The notes beneath the pieces are model-generated. The model saw nothing but the letters and a program-made list of their open reading frames with translations. It ran no database searches and was not told where the DNA came from. From NCBI GenBank assembly GCA_013180625.2, contig SNVD02011504.1, forward strand, positions 1 through 64,000: a stretch of 64,000 nt of DNA, read 5' to 3'. This DNA comes from Boswellia sacra. Lineage: Eukaryota > Streptophyta > Magnoliopsida > Sapindales > Burseraceae. Positions 37,068 to 50,483 of this stretch are shown here, one piece after another (the stretch's first letter is position 1; each line of letters starts with the position of its first letter). A program made the position numbers and the translations under genes.

Positions 37068-37839
37068 GATTTCAGTGGTCGAACATATATGATAAATCTA
37101 CAGCCCATTTTATGAAATTAGATGTAAGATGAATTTCATACATAAAATAATAATATCACACTTATAAAAAATGTATGTAAGATTTATACACAAAATTAAT
37201 GTGACATCAGATGAAAGGAAAGGTGAAAATAAAAAAAATAAAATAAAATAAGTGTTATGAGTATTGCGATATTGAATGAGTGATATCAGGTTAACTTTGT
37301 ATACAAATGTTGTTAAGTATCTATATAAAATGATTGAATTTATAGTATTATGATATATAGACATAAGAATATAAGATGAGGTACATATCAAAAATACTAA
37401 GTACTGACAAAATAACAAGATCATTAAATATTCTATTTATTATCTTCTAAAACACATTATTGACCATGAGTTTGAATATCGTATATAGGATATAACAATA
37501 ACCGGAGATGGCAATTTGAATCTCTAGGTCCAAGGCCTCTTAGGAATGGAGCGGAGCAAGACCTTCCTTAAAACTAGTTAGAGGCGGGTATGCAATAAAA
37601 TTTTACTAAACAATTTTCTGACAGGTGGGAATGTTATAAAAAGAAATTTATGAAATTTTGTTATAAACTTTATTGTCCTTAGCTCAATTTAAATCCAGAT
37701 AGGAATCATTCTATACATGATTTAAGATCGGATTTGAGTTAAATATTTTTTTAATAAATGTTAGTACTTTTTTGGCATCAAGTTAACTCGGAATGAGATT
37801 TGTGCTACATAGAAAAGAGAAGTAGATAAAGAAACTTAC

Positions 37840-37930
37840 CAGGCTACAACACAGTTTAGAACTCCAGAAACGAAGTCCGGAAATTTAGGCTCAAGTGCTG
37901 AGAAAGAGAGTGGAGACGGCAGCAAGAAAG
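37840..37930 (-). other. Putative 5' leader exon of ankyrin copy 3
   Basis: Conserved leader block ending in a G/GTAAGT donor at 37840-37839. Same arrangement as in copies 1 and 2; non-coding; right edge uncertain. Confidence 0.45.
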
Positions 37931-37996
37931 AAAAACAGACAAATCATGGACATGAAAAGATAAAACAATTTCTCTGCACTTTTGCAAACAGTGACC

Positions 37997-37997
<1 letters not shown>

Positions 37998-38030
<33 letters not shown>
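37998..38030. repeat. AT dinucleotide microsatellite
   Basis: An uninterrupted (AT)n run lies just upstream of the copy 3 leader exon. Similar shorter runs are at 45255-45275 and 54365-54385. Confidence 0.9.
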
Positions 38031-38633
38031 CTTTTACACTTGTTCAGATCCTAGAACAGATGATCAATGGTTCAGCTGAATCATAGGCTTTTGTAAAAAT
38101 AATTCTTATATTTTATTACCCTTCTTTGACCATTTGTTAAATCATTGTCACCCTACAGTACGCCCAGCGTGTTTCATGAGCCGGTGACTGTAGCGCTGCC
38201 CACGTCTTTAGCCGCCATTTGGCAGAGGCAACAAAGGGCACGAAACTCCTAACGCAGGTTTCCGGTTTACCGGGACTGTTTCAACAGTCCAGAATATGCA
38301 TGTTTCAGTAGAGTAAAGCGAAAAATTAATACTTAGAAATTAGATTAAAAAAGGAAAAATGGTAAAATTTTGAGAAAAAGAAAAAATATATATAGAGTTT
38401 TGTGATTCAAAGAACAGATATTTTAATTTCTTTAAGACGAGTAGACGTAATTTTTTAGTTATATATTCAATCCCAATTTTATAATTATAAAATAGATTTT
38501 AAAGATTTAAGAGTCGTTTAATTTGAACAAGTTATTACAAATTTTACTTCTCTAACATTAAGTTAAATCAGAATGAGATTTTGCTAAATTAAAAAAAAAA
38601 GAAAAAAACAGTAGTAGGATTAAAAAACTAAAC

Positions 38634-38720
38634 TTACCCGGGCTACAGCACAGTCCAGAACTCCAAAAACAGAAGTCTCGAAATTTGAAGTGCTGGCAAA
38701 GAGGGTGAAGACAAGTCTTA
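38634..38720 (-). pseudogene. Orphan leader-exon copy (no gene attached)
   Basis: Matches the leader exons of the ankyrin genes (ACAGTCCAGAACTCC and following, minus-strand donor side at 38634-38640) but lies upstream of another leader exon and has no first coding exon of its own before copy 3. It is a remnant of a deleted copy, or an alternative distal first exon for copy 3. Confidence 0.4.
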
Positions 38721-40302
38721 TAGCCATGAAGTACTAGCGGGACTGCACAAGAGATAAAATTAAGAAAAAGGAAAACGGAAAAAGACAGAAAATTAATAAA
38801 TTATAAAGACAACTATATATACCTTTTACTTTAAAAATTTCGGCGGAAACTGTATTTTAAAATTGTGGGAAAAATCACGTGCCAATGAATGATTGGATTT
38901 TATTGTATTAATTATTATTTTATTTTATTTTTAATTTAATGTATGATATATCACTTGACATAAGATATGCATTTTTTTTGGGAATATATTTAATAAAAGA
39001 GTAACTTTATTTTCTATATATTATAATAAATCCAATTCCAAATAACGTGTAAAGTAAAGTACGATTATCGTATCACGTAAAATATTAATACATCATTCTT
39101 TTAAAGATTATCATTCTATTTTATACAACATAATGGATTTGAGTTTTGAGTTAGGAAGTAAAGTATCATTGGCAATGTTTGAGCGACAAAGAAAAGCATT
39201 ATTCTCATCAAATATATAAAATAAAAACCAAAGTAAGTGGAGGGTTTTCCATCTATAAAGAACGGTTTGTGATTGGTACGTATTATTTTATTTAATAAAA
39301 CCCTTTTAATTAAAAGAAATGACCAAACACTACATAATTTGGTCCTCTCCGCCCTCGCATTTTTTAAAAGTCACATACACATCCCCAGATTCTATCTGCC
39401 ATCATCTAATTTTTTTATGGTGGCTACTATAGTGGCTACTTTTTTTTATTATTATTAATTTAACAAAAATTAAAGTATTAAAATCAAAACCATTAGTAAT
39501 TTTTTATTTTTATTAAATTAGGTTATTTGTTATTTTATTAGTTTTTTGGATAAGCAAATAGGGCTAAAAATGTCATTACTCAAAAAATTCAACCGTTAAC
39601 ATATCAATTTCATTCCATTTAAATAATATTTGATTTAATGATTTGAAAAATTCTTAACTTTAAAGAATTGAGAACAAACTACACACAATTGAATAAAAAA
39701 TCAAGAACAATAAATCCCAACTAATAAAAACAAAACTTTCACGAGATTGCAAGACTGCTAAGATAGTGAACAAGAGTGAAAAAGTACAAGGTGGGGCTAA
39801 AGAGACCCTTTTATAACAAATTAAAGTAGACGATAAACCGACAAATAGTACAAAACTTTGAGAAATGTTAATATTATATCTTTAAAGTAATGTTATCCAT
39901 CTAAAAATTCTACCCCAAATTTGGTATTTCAAATGATATCTTATTAATATTAAGTAATCAAATTATTTATTATACCGATACGTGTAATTCGTTACAAAGT
40001 AATTTAAAAATCCAATAATAATATGCATCTAAAATTTTATATGCAAAATGATGCGTATTTAATTAATTATTATCAAGTAGATGGTTTGTTCCAAAATAGG
40101 GATAGTTTATTGATGTAATGAATACCATGATAGTAAAAAAGAGATTGAAATTGATGTAATAATCTGTACGGAGGAATGGATTAAAATATTAAATTAGTTG
40201 ATTGGGTAACTTTTTTTATTATTATTATTTCTCTGCTCTCTTCTTTGGGAGAAAAAATTGCAATAGCATTTTTCTACCAAGAGCTAAAACTCAAGATTGG
40301 GT

Positions 40303-40395
40303 AAATAGCTTGCTATCTAACATATTGCTATCCCCCGTAATTTCAATGGTCGACATATGTGGTAAATCTACAAGTCATATTTTATGTATTTAACG
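40303..40395 (-). pseudogene. Fragment of a first coding exon of an ankyrin-PGG gene
   Basis: The N-terminal codons of copy 2 (from the ATG in GTCGACAT on the plus strand) are recognisable, but the exon stops at the duplication border and no donor or following exon exists to the left. A leader-exon copy follows at about 41157-41230. Non-functional. Confidence 0.75.
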
Positions 40396-41156
40396 TAAGA
40401 TGAATTTCATACATAAAATAGTAATATTACAGTTAGAAAGTATGTATATAAAATTTATATACAAAGTTGATGTGATATCAAATAAAAAGAAATATGAATA
40501 TAAAAAAATTAGTACAATAAATGTTATGAGTAATGTAACATTGAACGAATAATGTTACGTTAATCTTGTATATAAACTTTGTCAAGTATCTATATAAAAT
40601 GATTAAATTATAAGATTTTGATACATAGACATGGGAATAAAAGATGAGGTACATATCAAAAGTACTAACAAAATAACAAGATCATAAACATTATATTAAT
40701 TTATTATCTTCTAAAACACATTATCGACCATGAGTTTGATTGCATATATAATTTAATAATAACCATCCATCTTAATACCTTATGAACCATTACATTACAA
40801 CAAAATTATACAACAAACTCATTTCAACTTGAGTTGTCAAAAATTCATTGGATGAGTTAAAAACAAAAATTAATAAGAAAAGTTACAATGCATGATATAG
40901 CAATCATATTTGTGTAGGATTTTGCCAACTTAGGTTATAGAGAGAATTGTTTATAAATAGGGTGTAGGTGTAATATATTTCCTAGATAAACTTTCTAATT
41001 TAAGATGAAAATCATTTTGTACATGATTTAAAAATGGATTTAAGTTAAATATTTTTTGATAAATTTTAGTTCTCGAGCATTAAGTTAAATCGGAATGAGA
41101 ATTGTGCTAAATAAAATAAAAAATAAACATAACAAGTAGATTAAAAAACTAACTTA

Positions 41157-41230
41157 CCTGGGGCCACAAACACTGTCTAGAACTCCAACGTTAGATATTT
41201 GAAAATTTAAAGTGCCCCGAGTGCTAAGAA
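41157..41230 (-). pseudogene. Orphan leader exon, duplicated with the block
   Basis: Counterpart of the copy 2 leader exon (29104) with an intact CCCCAG/GTAAGT donor; the only downstream coding sequence is the cut-off exon at 40303-40395. Confidence 0.45.
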
Positions 41231-41673
41231 TGAGCCTAAAGACAAGATTTACAAAATTATTATATTATCATTCCCTTTTATATGTGAAATTGGATTTGAG
41301 TTAAGAAGGAAAGTATTATTCTCGATTCTTTATTTGAGTTATGAAGAAAAATATTATTCTCCATCAAATCTATAAAATGAAAAACACCCTAAAGTAAGCG
41401 GAGGGTCCCCCTATCTATAAAGAAAGGAGTGCGTATTTTATTTCATAGAACCCTTTAACTAAGGGAAATTACAAACATTCCTACAGTTTGGTCAAAGTCC
41501 CTTTCCCCCTTAAAATCAAATAAACACCTTCAGATTCCATCTGTCATTAGGGAATAATTAACATTTCCCCTATAAAACAATTAAAAATCCTTGCAAAATT
41601 AAATAAATTGAAATCAAATAATTATCTTTTTTGTTTCTCTATGTTACTCTAGGGGTTAGGGATTTATAAGTAT

Positions 41674-41870
41674 AATAATGCTAGATTTACAACAACTATA
41701 TAACATAAATTCTATAACATGACGTGGTAGTCTGAGTGACAAAATTCTATTGGATATGTAATTTTTCTTAGCCTTTTTTTTCTTCCTTCAGTGAATTTTG
41801 GTCATGTAGGCGGCCACGTCATATTGTAGAATATATATTATATGAATGTTGTAAGTCTAGTATTATTCTA
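41674..41870. mobile_element. MITE, about 197 bp, with 8-bp target duplication
   Basis: Flanked on both sides by ATAAGTAT (41666-41673 and 41871-41878); the left copy of the block has one ATAAGTAT at the same place (29616-29623), so the empty site is visible. Ends are inverted: left AATAATGCTAGATTTACAAC, right GTTGTAAGTCTAGTATTATT, followed by CTA. Non-coding. Confidence 0.8.
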
Positions 41871-42869
41871 ATAAGTATGGTGTTTGTATGTTGATAGGGT
41901 TGCTTTGATGGTAGGGTTTCGTGCTGGCTACCCTTTTTTATTATTATTAATTTAACAAAAAATAAAACAATTATTAATTATTACTTTTTATAAAATTAGG
42001 TTATCTATTATTTATTAGTTTTGGGATAAGATAGATATGGCTAAAAATGTCTTTACACATAAGATTCTAGGAACGCAAATAGATTCTATAACGGCAAATT
42101 GAATTTGGGGGCGTTTATTGACTTCTCCCATACTTTAACCGAATTATAAGAGCATTTATGATTTCCCCTATAGCTAATTGGTGGGAAATTGTCCCACTAA
42201 ATTGAGAACTAGCAACAGTTCCAAAAGTTGCATTAAAAATTGTCTAGTTTCAAAACTTCAATTTCATCCTTTTTTTAATGATAAATATATATATTTAATT
42301 AATTGATTTAATAATTTTGAGAATTCCTAACTTTAAACAATTGAGAACAAAATACACAAATTTAAATAAAAATCAAGGACAATAAATCATATAAAAAATC
42401 ATAACTAATGAAAACACTTCTTTCACAAAATTGCAAGACTGCTATGAGATAGTGAACAAGAGTGAAAAAAGTACAAGGTGGCTTCCAACAGGCTAAAGAG
42501 ACCTCCTTTTATAACAAATTAAAGTAGACAATAAACCGTCAAATAGTACAAAACTTTGAAAAATGTTAACATTACGCATTATTCTTTTACATATATATGT
42601 CTATTTGCAATAAAAGAATAAAGAGAAGTGTGTCAAACAAAAAAAACAATTATTCTCTACATATATGTCTATTTGTAAAGAGTTAAAGGAGTAAAGAGAA
42701 CACTCACTAAATGTATCAAACAAATAATCTATACAGTTGATTTACAAGATACTTTCCTTGCCCCTTTGTCATGACAGGTTTTGTTTTTGAATTTACCAAT
42801 AATCGCAAAATATTTAAACAAAAAGAAAGTAGAGAGGAGAAAATCATTTATCAAGGAAGAGAAAATTAA

Positions 42870-44435
42870 GGCTTTGTTCGTTTTTGTCCTGCACCCAACG
42901 TTTCCCGTTTTCAATTTATTGGAATTCGGGAGATTTGTGTTCGTTTTAGTTTTTCATTTCCGTCCCCATAAAACAAAAAATACCATTTTTGCCCCTAAGT
43001 TTAGCCTGGATATATATACATTGCAGTGCCATCAACTGTAATTCCACTTCTCTCTCTCCATTTTCTACCATAGAAATCGTCTTTCCTCTGCCTTCAACTA
43101 GACCAGATCTCATTCTTCCCCTCTCCACTGGACCATATCTAGTTCTTCCCCTCTCCAGCTGATCACTTTCCCTCGCTGTCTCTGTTATATATATAACAGC
43201 AAAAAATTTAATAGTCCTTGCTCACTTTCCCTCGCTGTCTCTGTTTCAAGAAATTAATTACATGAGATTAGTAATTTCCCATCTGGGTTTTTGCTGTTTT
43301 GTTATGGATTTGACATTTTGTTGGACATTACTTCATAGAATGTTTGAATGTGATTGAATTTTAAATTCCATTGAGTTTAAGTTGGTTAATTTGGTGTAAA
43401 AGTTCTTTTCTTCGTTTCTTAATTTGGTTTCACTAATCTGTGTTCATTTAATTTGGAGTTAAAATGAATTTTTGAATTTGGAGGTCGAAATCTGGAAATG
43501 ATATGAGTTAACCGACGTAATAGAACAGGTTCACGACTCTGCATACAGAGTCTGACATTTCATCCGACACTACTCGATACTTAATTGTCGAGTGTTGAGT
43601 GTCATGCGTCGAGTGTCGATCGTGAACATATCGAGTGTCGAGTGACATGAGTCGAGCATCGGTTGTAGACATGTCGAGTGTCGAGTGGTCGTTGTCGAGG
43701 GACATGTGTCTAGTGTCAGATGTGCACATGTCACGTGTCGAGTGTCTGGTACCGAGTGTCGAATGAACAGTGTCGAGTGCTACATGCATGACTCGACGCA
43801 CATGTGTGAGGGTCGAGTGCCTAGTGTCGAGTGTCTAGTGAGTGGTGTCGAGTGTCGAGTGATTTGTACCGAGTCTCAAGTGAACAGTGTTGCGTGTTGG
43901 TGTCGTGTGTTGCATGTAAGACTCGACGTGTAGGAGTGAGTGTCGAGTGGCACAGTGTCAAGTGTCTAGATTTTTGTAATCATATTTCGTTTATATTGCA
44001 TTGTGTTTGGTGATGTAAAGAAAGAGTTATAAATGATACTATGTCGTATTATATATATATATTTGTGAAGCGCGCTTGTTATCTATGTAAGTATATGCGT
44101 ATGTATTATGCTTGTATGTATGTTAATAATCCTTTATTTATATAATTTGTAAGAACATATTTTTTGGAATCATTTCCAAACGCATTTTATGTTTTTGTTT
44201 TCAAAATTTGATGCCAATGATTCATTTCCAAACACAGATCTTATTTTTGTTTTCAAAATTTCAACTCCAGGATTCATTTTCAAACACATATTCTTAAAAT
44301 CATTTTCAAATTTCATTTTCAGAATTCATTTCCAAACGCATATCCTTCGGTTAAACTATTTTTTCTCAATTACGGAGATTCATTTTTGAAATCATTTTGG
44401 AAACAAAAACACATAATTCAAAAACGAACACAACC
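42870..44435. mobile_element. PIF/Harbinger-like non-autonomous element, 1566 bp
   Basis: Starts GGCTTTGTTCGTTTTTG and ends in the inverted CAAAAACGAACACAACC, a 17-bp terminal repeat with two mismatches. It is flanked by TAA on both sides (42867-42869, 44436-44438). TAA/TTA duplication and GG..TTGTT ends are typical of the PIF/Harbinger (Tourist) group. The left copy of the duplicated block shows the unfilled site with a single TAA near 30650. No transposase frame. The interior holds a leader-like CT-rich patch (43040-43190), a GTCGAGTG minisatellite (43565-43965) and subterminal repeats of TTTTGTTTTCAAAATTT near 44190-44300. Confidence 0.8.
43565..43965. repeat. Degenerate GTCGAGTG minisatellite
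   Basis: About 400 bp built from variants of GTGTCGAGTGTC mixed with longer units such as ACATGTGTC. It is rich in CG steps in an AT-rich region and lies inside the Harbinger-like element. Open frames over it (repeating TRHSTRDM-like peptides) are by-products of the repeat. Confidence 0.85.
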
Positions 44436-44460
44436 TAAGAAAGTGATTAATTCTAACTAG

Positions 44461-45474
44461 AGGTGTCAAATGGGTTGGGCAATCAGAGCCTGACATGGGT
44501 TTGGCCCGTTTTCTATGCAAATTTGGCCTATTCGGCCCATTTAGCCACTAATAAATATATAGATTTAAAAGAAGTAAAATCTATTTTTAAGTTTCTGAAA
44601 CTTTCCAAACTTAGAAAATAATCTAAAAAAATGATTAGCCAAAAATCTAATGTCAAATACTTTAGGAGTAGTGTTATCTGATCTTTACGTACTTTCTATT
44701 AGCCCTTAATCTCATTTTTAAACACAGGTAAAACTTTAACACTAAGATTATATTGATTTTCAAAGAGAAGCCCTTATTGATTTTTAATTATTTTTGTTAG
44801 ACAATCTCCAAACAAATTGCAGATCATGTTTTTAATTTTAGTTTTAATTTGATCTTTTTCCAACATGGTTACACAAGAAGAACAAGTTTTTTTAAAAGAA
44901 ATTGAAACCATAAACTATCATTAATAATCTTTATGTAATTTCTTTAATTTTCTTAAAATTATTTAATAATATATGTCCATTTTTCTTCATTTACATATTT
45001 TAAAATTAAGACCAAAAGAAAAATTATTTAGTGTGAACGTAGGATATACTAAAAGAATGGCGTGATGTATTCTAATATTTCAATACAATTGAAGTGTATA
45101 TTTATATTTATATGATTTAACTAACAAAAATTAGAGTCTTTCACTTAAAATTTTTTATGTTTTCTTAATTACTTCATTTGACTCAAATCTAATTCTAATA
45201 TTTTAATATATTGATACGAATATTTTAATAAATTCTTGTTATACATTAAAAAAAATATATATATATATATATATTTCAAGAAAAATGTATAAAATTTTTG
45301 TTTAAGAAAAGTTTAATAAGCAGCCCGCTTTAATTCCATCACTATACAAAGGGCTTGATGGAGTGGGTTGGGTGTTCCATAAAATTGATGGGCCAAACCC
45401 CAGCCTCCCCATGAGACTGCATGGGCATTCTTTTTATGGCCTAGACTGACCCGGCCCAGACCCATTTGACACCC
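44461..45474. mobile_element. hAT-like non-autonomous element, second copy
   Basis: Left AGGTGTCAAATGGG and right CCCATTTGACACC termini. Sister of 30678-31644 and about 50 bp longer; it keeps a stretch (TTTTTCCAACATGGTTACAC) missing from the sister but present in the truncated copy near 19880. It was duplicated with the block and was not inserted separately. Confidence 0.65.
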
Positions 45475-48309
45475 ATAATTACAACATAAATGCACTATTT
45501 TTGCTAAGGGTTTATTGATGTAAAAAAAATTGTACAGTCTTAAGAGGATGTTGATCCTACTCCTACTCTCATATATATGATTTTAAATACACTATTTTTC
45601 GTATTGATTTCTACGCCTCATCAATTGCTCTATATCCTTATATAGATTCTTCTTCATTGTGTCTTGTCTTGTCGGCCGCAAAGGCAATTTGAAGACTTTG
45701 TTGCCCAATAAATTAGTTTATTTTATTTTGATAATATTTATTTTTTAATTATAAATGTGTTTGTTTATTTAATTATTTTATTATCAAAAAGTCTATAATG
45801 CCCTCAAACTGTATAAATTCCTCTTAAGTTGTTAAAGGTTTGGGGTTTCTATCCAAGATTCTGAACACGGAGGGATAACAACAAATGTCGATTGCTGAAA
45901 CTACGAGGGATAACATTGTATATCATAAAAAATATTACTTCTCTTATAAACTTTTTATATAAACTTATGTATACAAATATAGTATTATTCATTTATTCAT
46001 ATATTAACATTCTTTATTAGATGTGTATATTTTATTTATTGCTCTAACCATCTTATAACACATCATTTTGTATATAAATAAATATATAAATTTTGTATAT
46101 TTATTATTCTAATCATCTCATAACATATCAATTTATATGCAAGAGTTTATATAAAAGCTTTGTAAAATTAGCATTATTTTATCATAAAATGAGATTAATC
46201 ATAAGACATTTTAGATAATATTATTCTTATCTATCCCAGTATACAAATTTTTAAACACTATAATAGTTAATTGACATTACCATGTGAATCATATGTAGAT
46301 ATATTTAATAATAAATATTGAGAATATATATCAAATCCATTACATTGTATAAAAACAAAATATTAAACAAGTAACAAATTGTTAATATAATTTTTAGATT
46401 ATATCTGAGAAAAAATTATAATGAGTAAGAGTTGTTAAGAGTAATATTTCGGATATAAAAAACATCTATCTTTAAATTTTTTTTGAGAAGAAAACACAGA
46501 TCTTGATGGCTATTTAAAGAGCATTATTATTCACCTTAATTCCAAATCATGTGGTGGACGTATGGGGACGATGACAACAACAACAATAATAAAAGAACCA
46601 AGTTTTATTTTAGAAGACTAAAATGGATGCAACTTGGAGCTTAAAATATGAAATGAAGTCTGGGAAATGCCTCAAAAGTGCTTGAAGTGAATCACTTTAT
46701 TTATAGATAATCTTTCACAAAGAAGCAGATGATGGAATATTAATGACTGGATAAGGAAAAGCATTCAAGATAACCAACCATCCATGATAAATTGATAATT
46801 AAATCTTGTGTATATATAGATGAAGATAGAGTACTCGATGATATTTATTGAGAATTTCTTTAGATGTTTTAGGTTCAAGGTCACTAGCTCTCTTATTTAT
46901 ACACAAGTTTTGGCTTTGGGGTGTTTGTTAATTCGAAACCACTGGTCAATTTTGTCAAATTCAATCCAATCGTAAATTGGATTGTCAAATTTTTTAGTCC
47001 AATCTAATCCGATACTTGAAAAATAAAATCCAATATAAACTAGTATAATTTGGACTACATATATTTAAATCCTATTTAATTCAATCCAATACAAAAATAT
47101 TTTATATTGCTATATATTATAATAAATAATATTATATAATTTTAGCAAATAAAAATAATAAAACATAAAATATGATAAGAGATATTAGTTAGATCATAAA
47201 TATCCTAGTCAAGTATATAAAATATATTTTAATATAGGTTGGATCTAATCAAATAATTAAAATTGAATTGGTTTAGATTAAACTGGATTAGATTTTAAAC
47301 ACCCTTAGTTATGACACAATTTCTAGACTATATCTAAGCACTTTAAATGGCCTCAAAAAGGTTTGTTTGTACATAGGTATTTTAAACACAAAGAACATAA
47401 CTATAATTCAATAACTATCAAATCAAATTGCCTTATATTTTAAAACAAAATTAGCGGGCCCTAGATAAGGGAACAATGTTCAGTATCTTAAAAAAAAAAT
47501 CTTTCATTTTCTCTAATTTAATTAAAGATAAAAGAACATATATTCTATTTTAAAGTTATTATAATTAAAAAAAAAACATTTACATATGTATCATTCTTTA
47601 GAGGTCATAATTTTAGTTAAAATTAATTTAATAGAATTTGCTAAAATTACGTAAAAGATAAAAATTATTGGCATACCTTGGTAAATTATCTATTGATTCG
47701 ATTTTATAGTTATTTTTGGTAGTTTGCAAGGCTCTCATGGCAGCTATAGTTGTTATGTTGTCATGCTTTGAAGTCTAAAAATGTCAAAATTATGTTGCGA
47801 GTTATTTGCCTATTGTTTAGTCCAGAATATAAAATCTCCCTATTTACAATCAACATTTTATTTATTTTATCAAAACTTTGTGGAATTTTGAATATTAATA
47901 TTCGATAAGTTGTTTTTATATGATTTTATTTTAGAAGTTTGCAAAAGAAAAAAATATTTTTATATACATATATGATTTACTATTAGTGAAAATTATAATA
48001 TTTATTATAATAGGTTATAATTTATTTTATTTAATATTTTATTTTCCGTAGTGAAAATTAAAATAACACACAATTATAGTATAAGAATGATATGTAATTT
48101 ATATAAAAATGTTCTGTTAAAATTTCAATTTAAAATGTAACACTACAACAATCCAATATAACAAAAAAATAATAAAATCTTGTGTCAAACATTACAACAG
48201 ATTCTTTTGCATAATACTAATTAGTAAAATGCAATTATTAAAAATAAGTGGCACACCAAGCATGCACTACTATACTAATTATAAAATATTACATTTTTCA
48301 TCCCCCTCT
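45475..48309. other. AT-rich spacer and 3' flank of ankyrin copy 4
   Basis: Counterpart of 31645-34456, including the MITE-like element near 45920-46185. No gene recognised. Confidence 0.5.

Positions 48310-50483
<2,174 letters not shown>

Larger units (their letters stand above)
37068..40302. other. 5' region of copy 3, orphan leader exon and spacer
   Basis: 37068-37840 is the long intron of copy 3; a putative leader exon ends at 37840. Near 37998-38030 is an AT dinucleotide run. 38140-38300 is GC-richer and holds a perfect 7-bp hairpin (GGACTGT-TTCA-ACAGTCC, near 38273-38290). An orphan leader exon copy is at about 38634-38720, and 39150-39890 resembles the promoter side of copy 2. No reading frame is recognised. 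Confidence 0.45.

Noticed and set aside
43508..43933. Open frames with repeated TRHSTRDM-like peptides
   Set aside because: Translation of the GTCGAGTG minisatellite on both strands; no start context or family.
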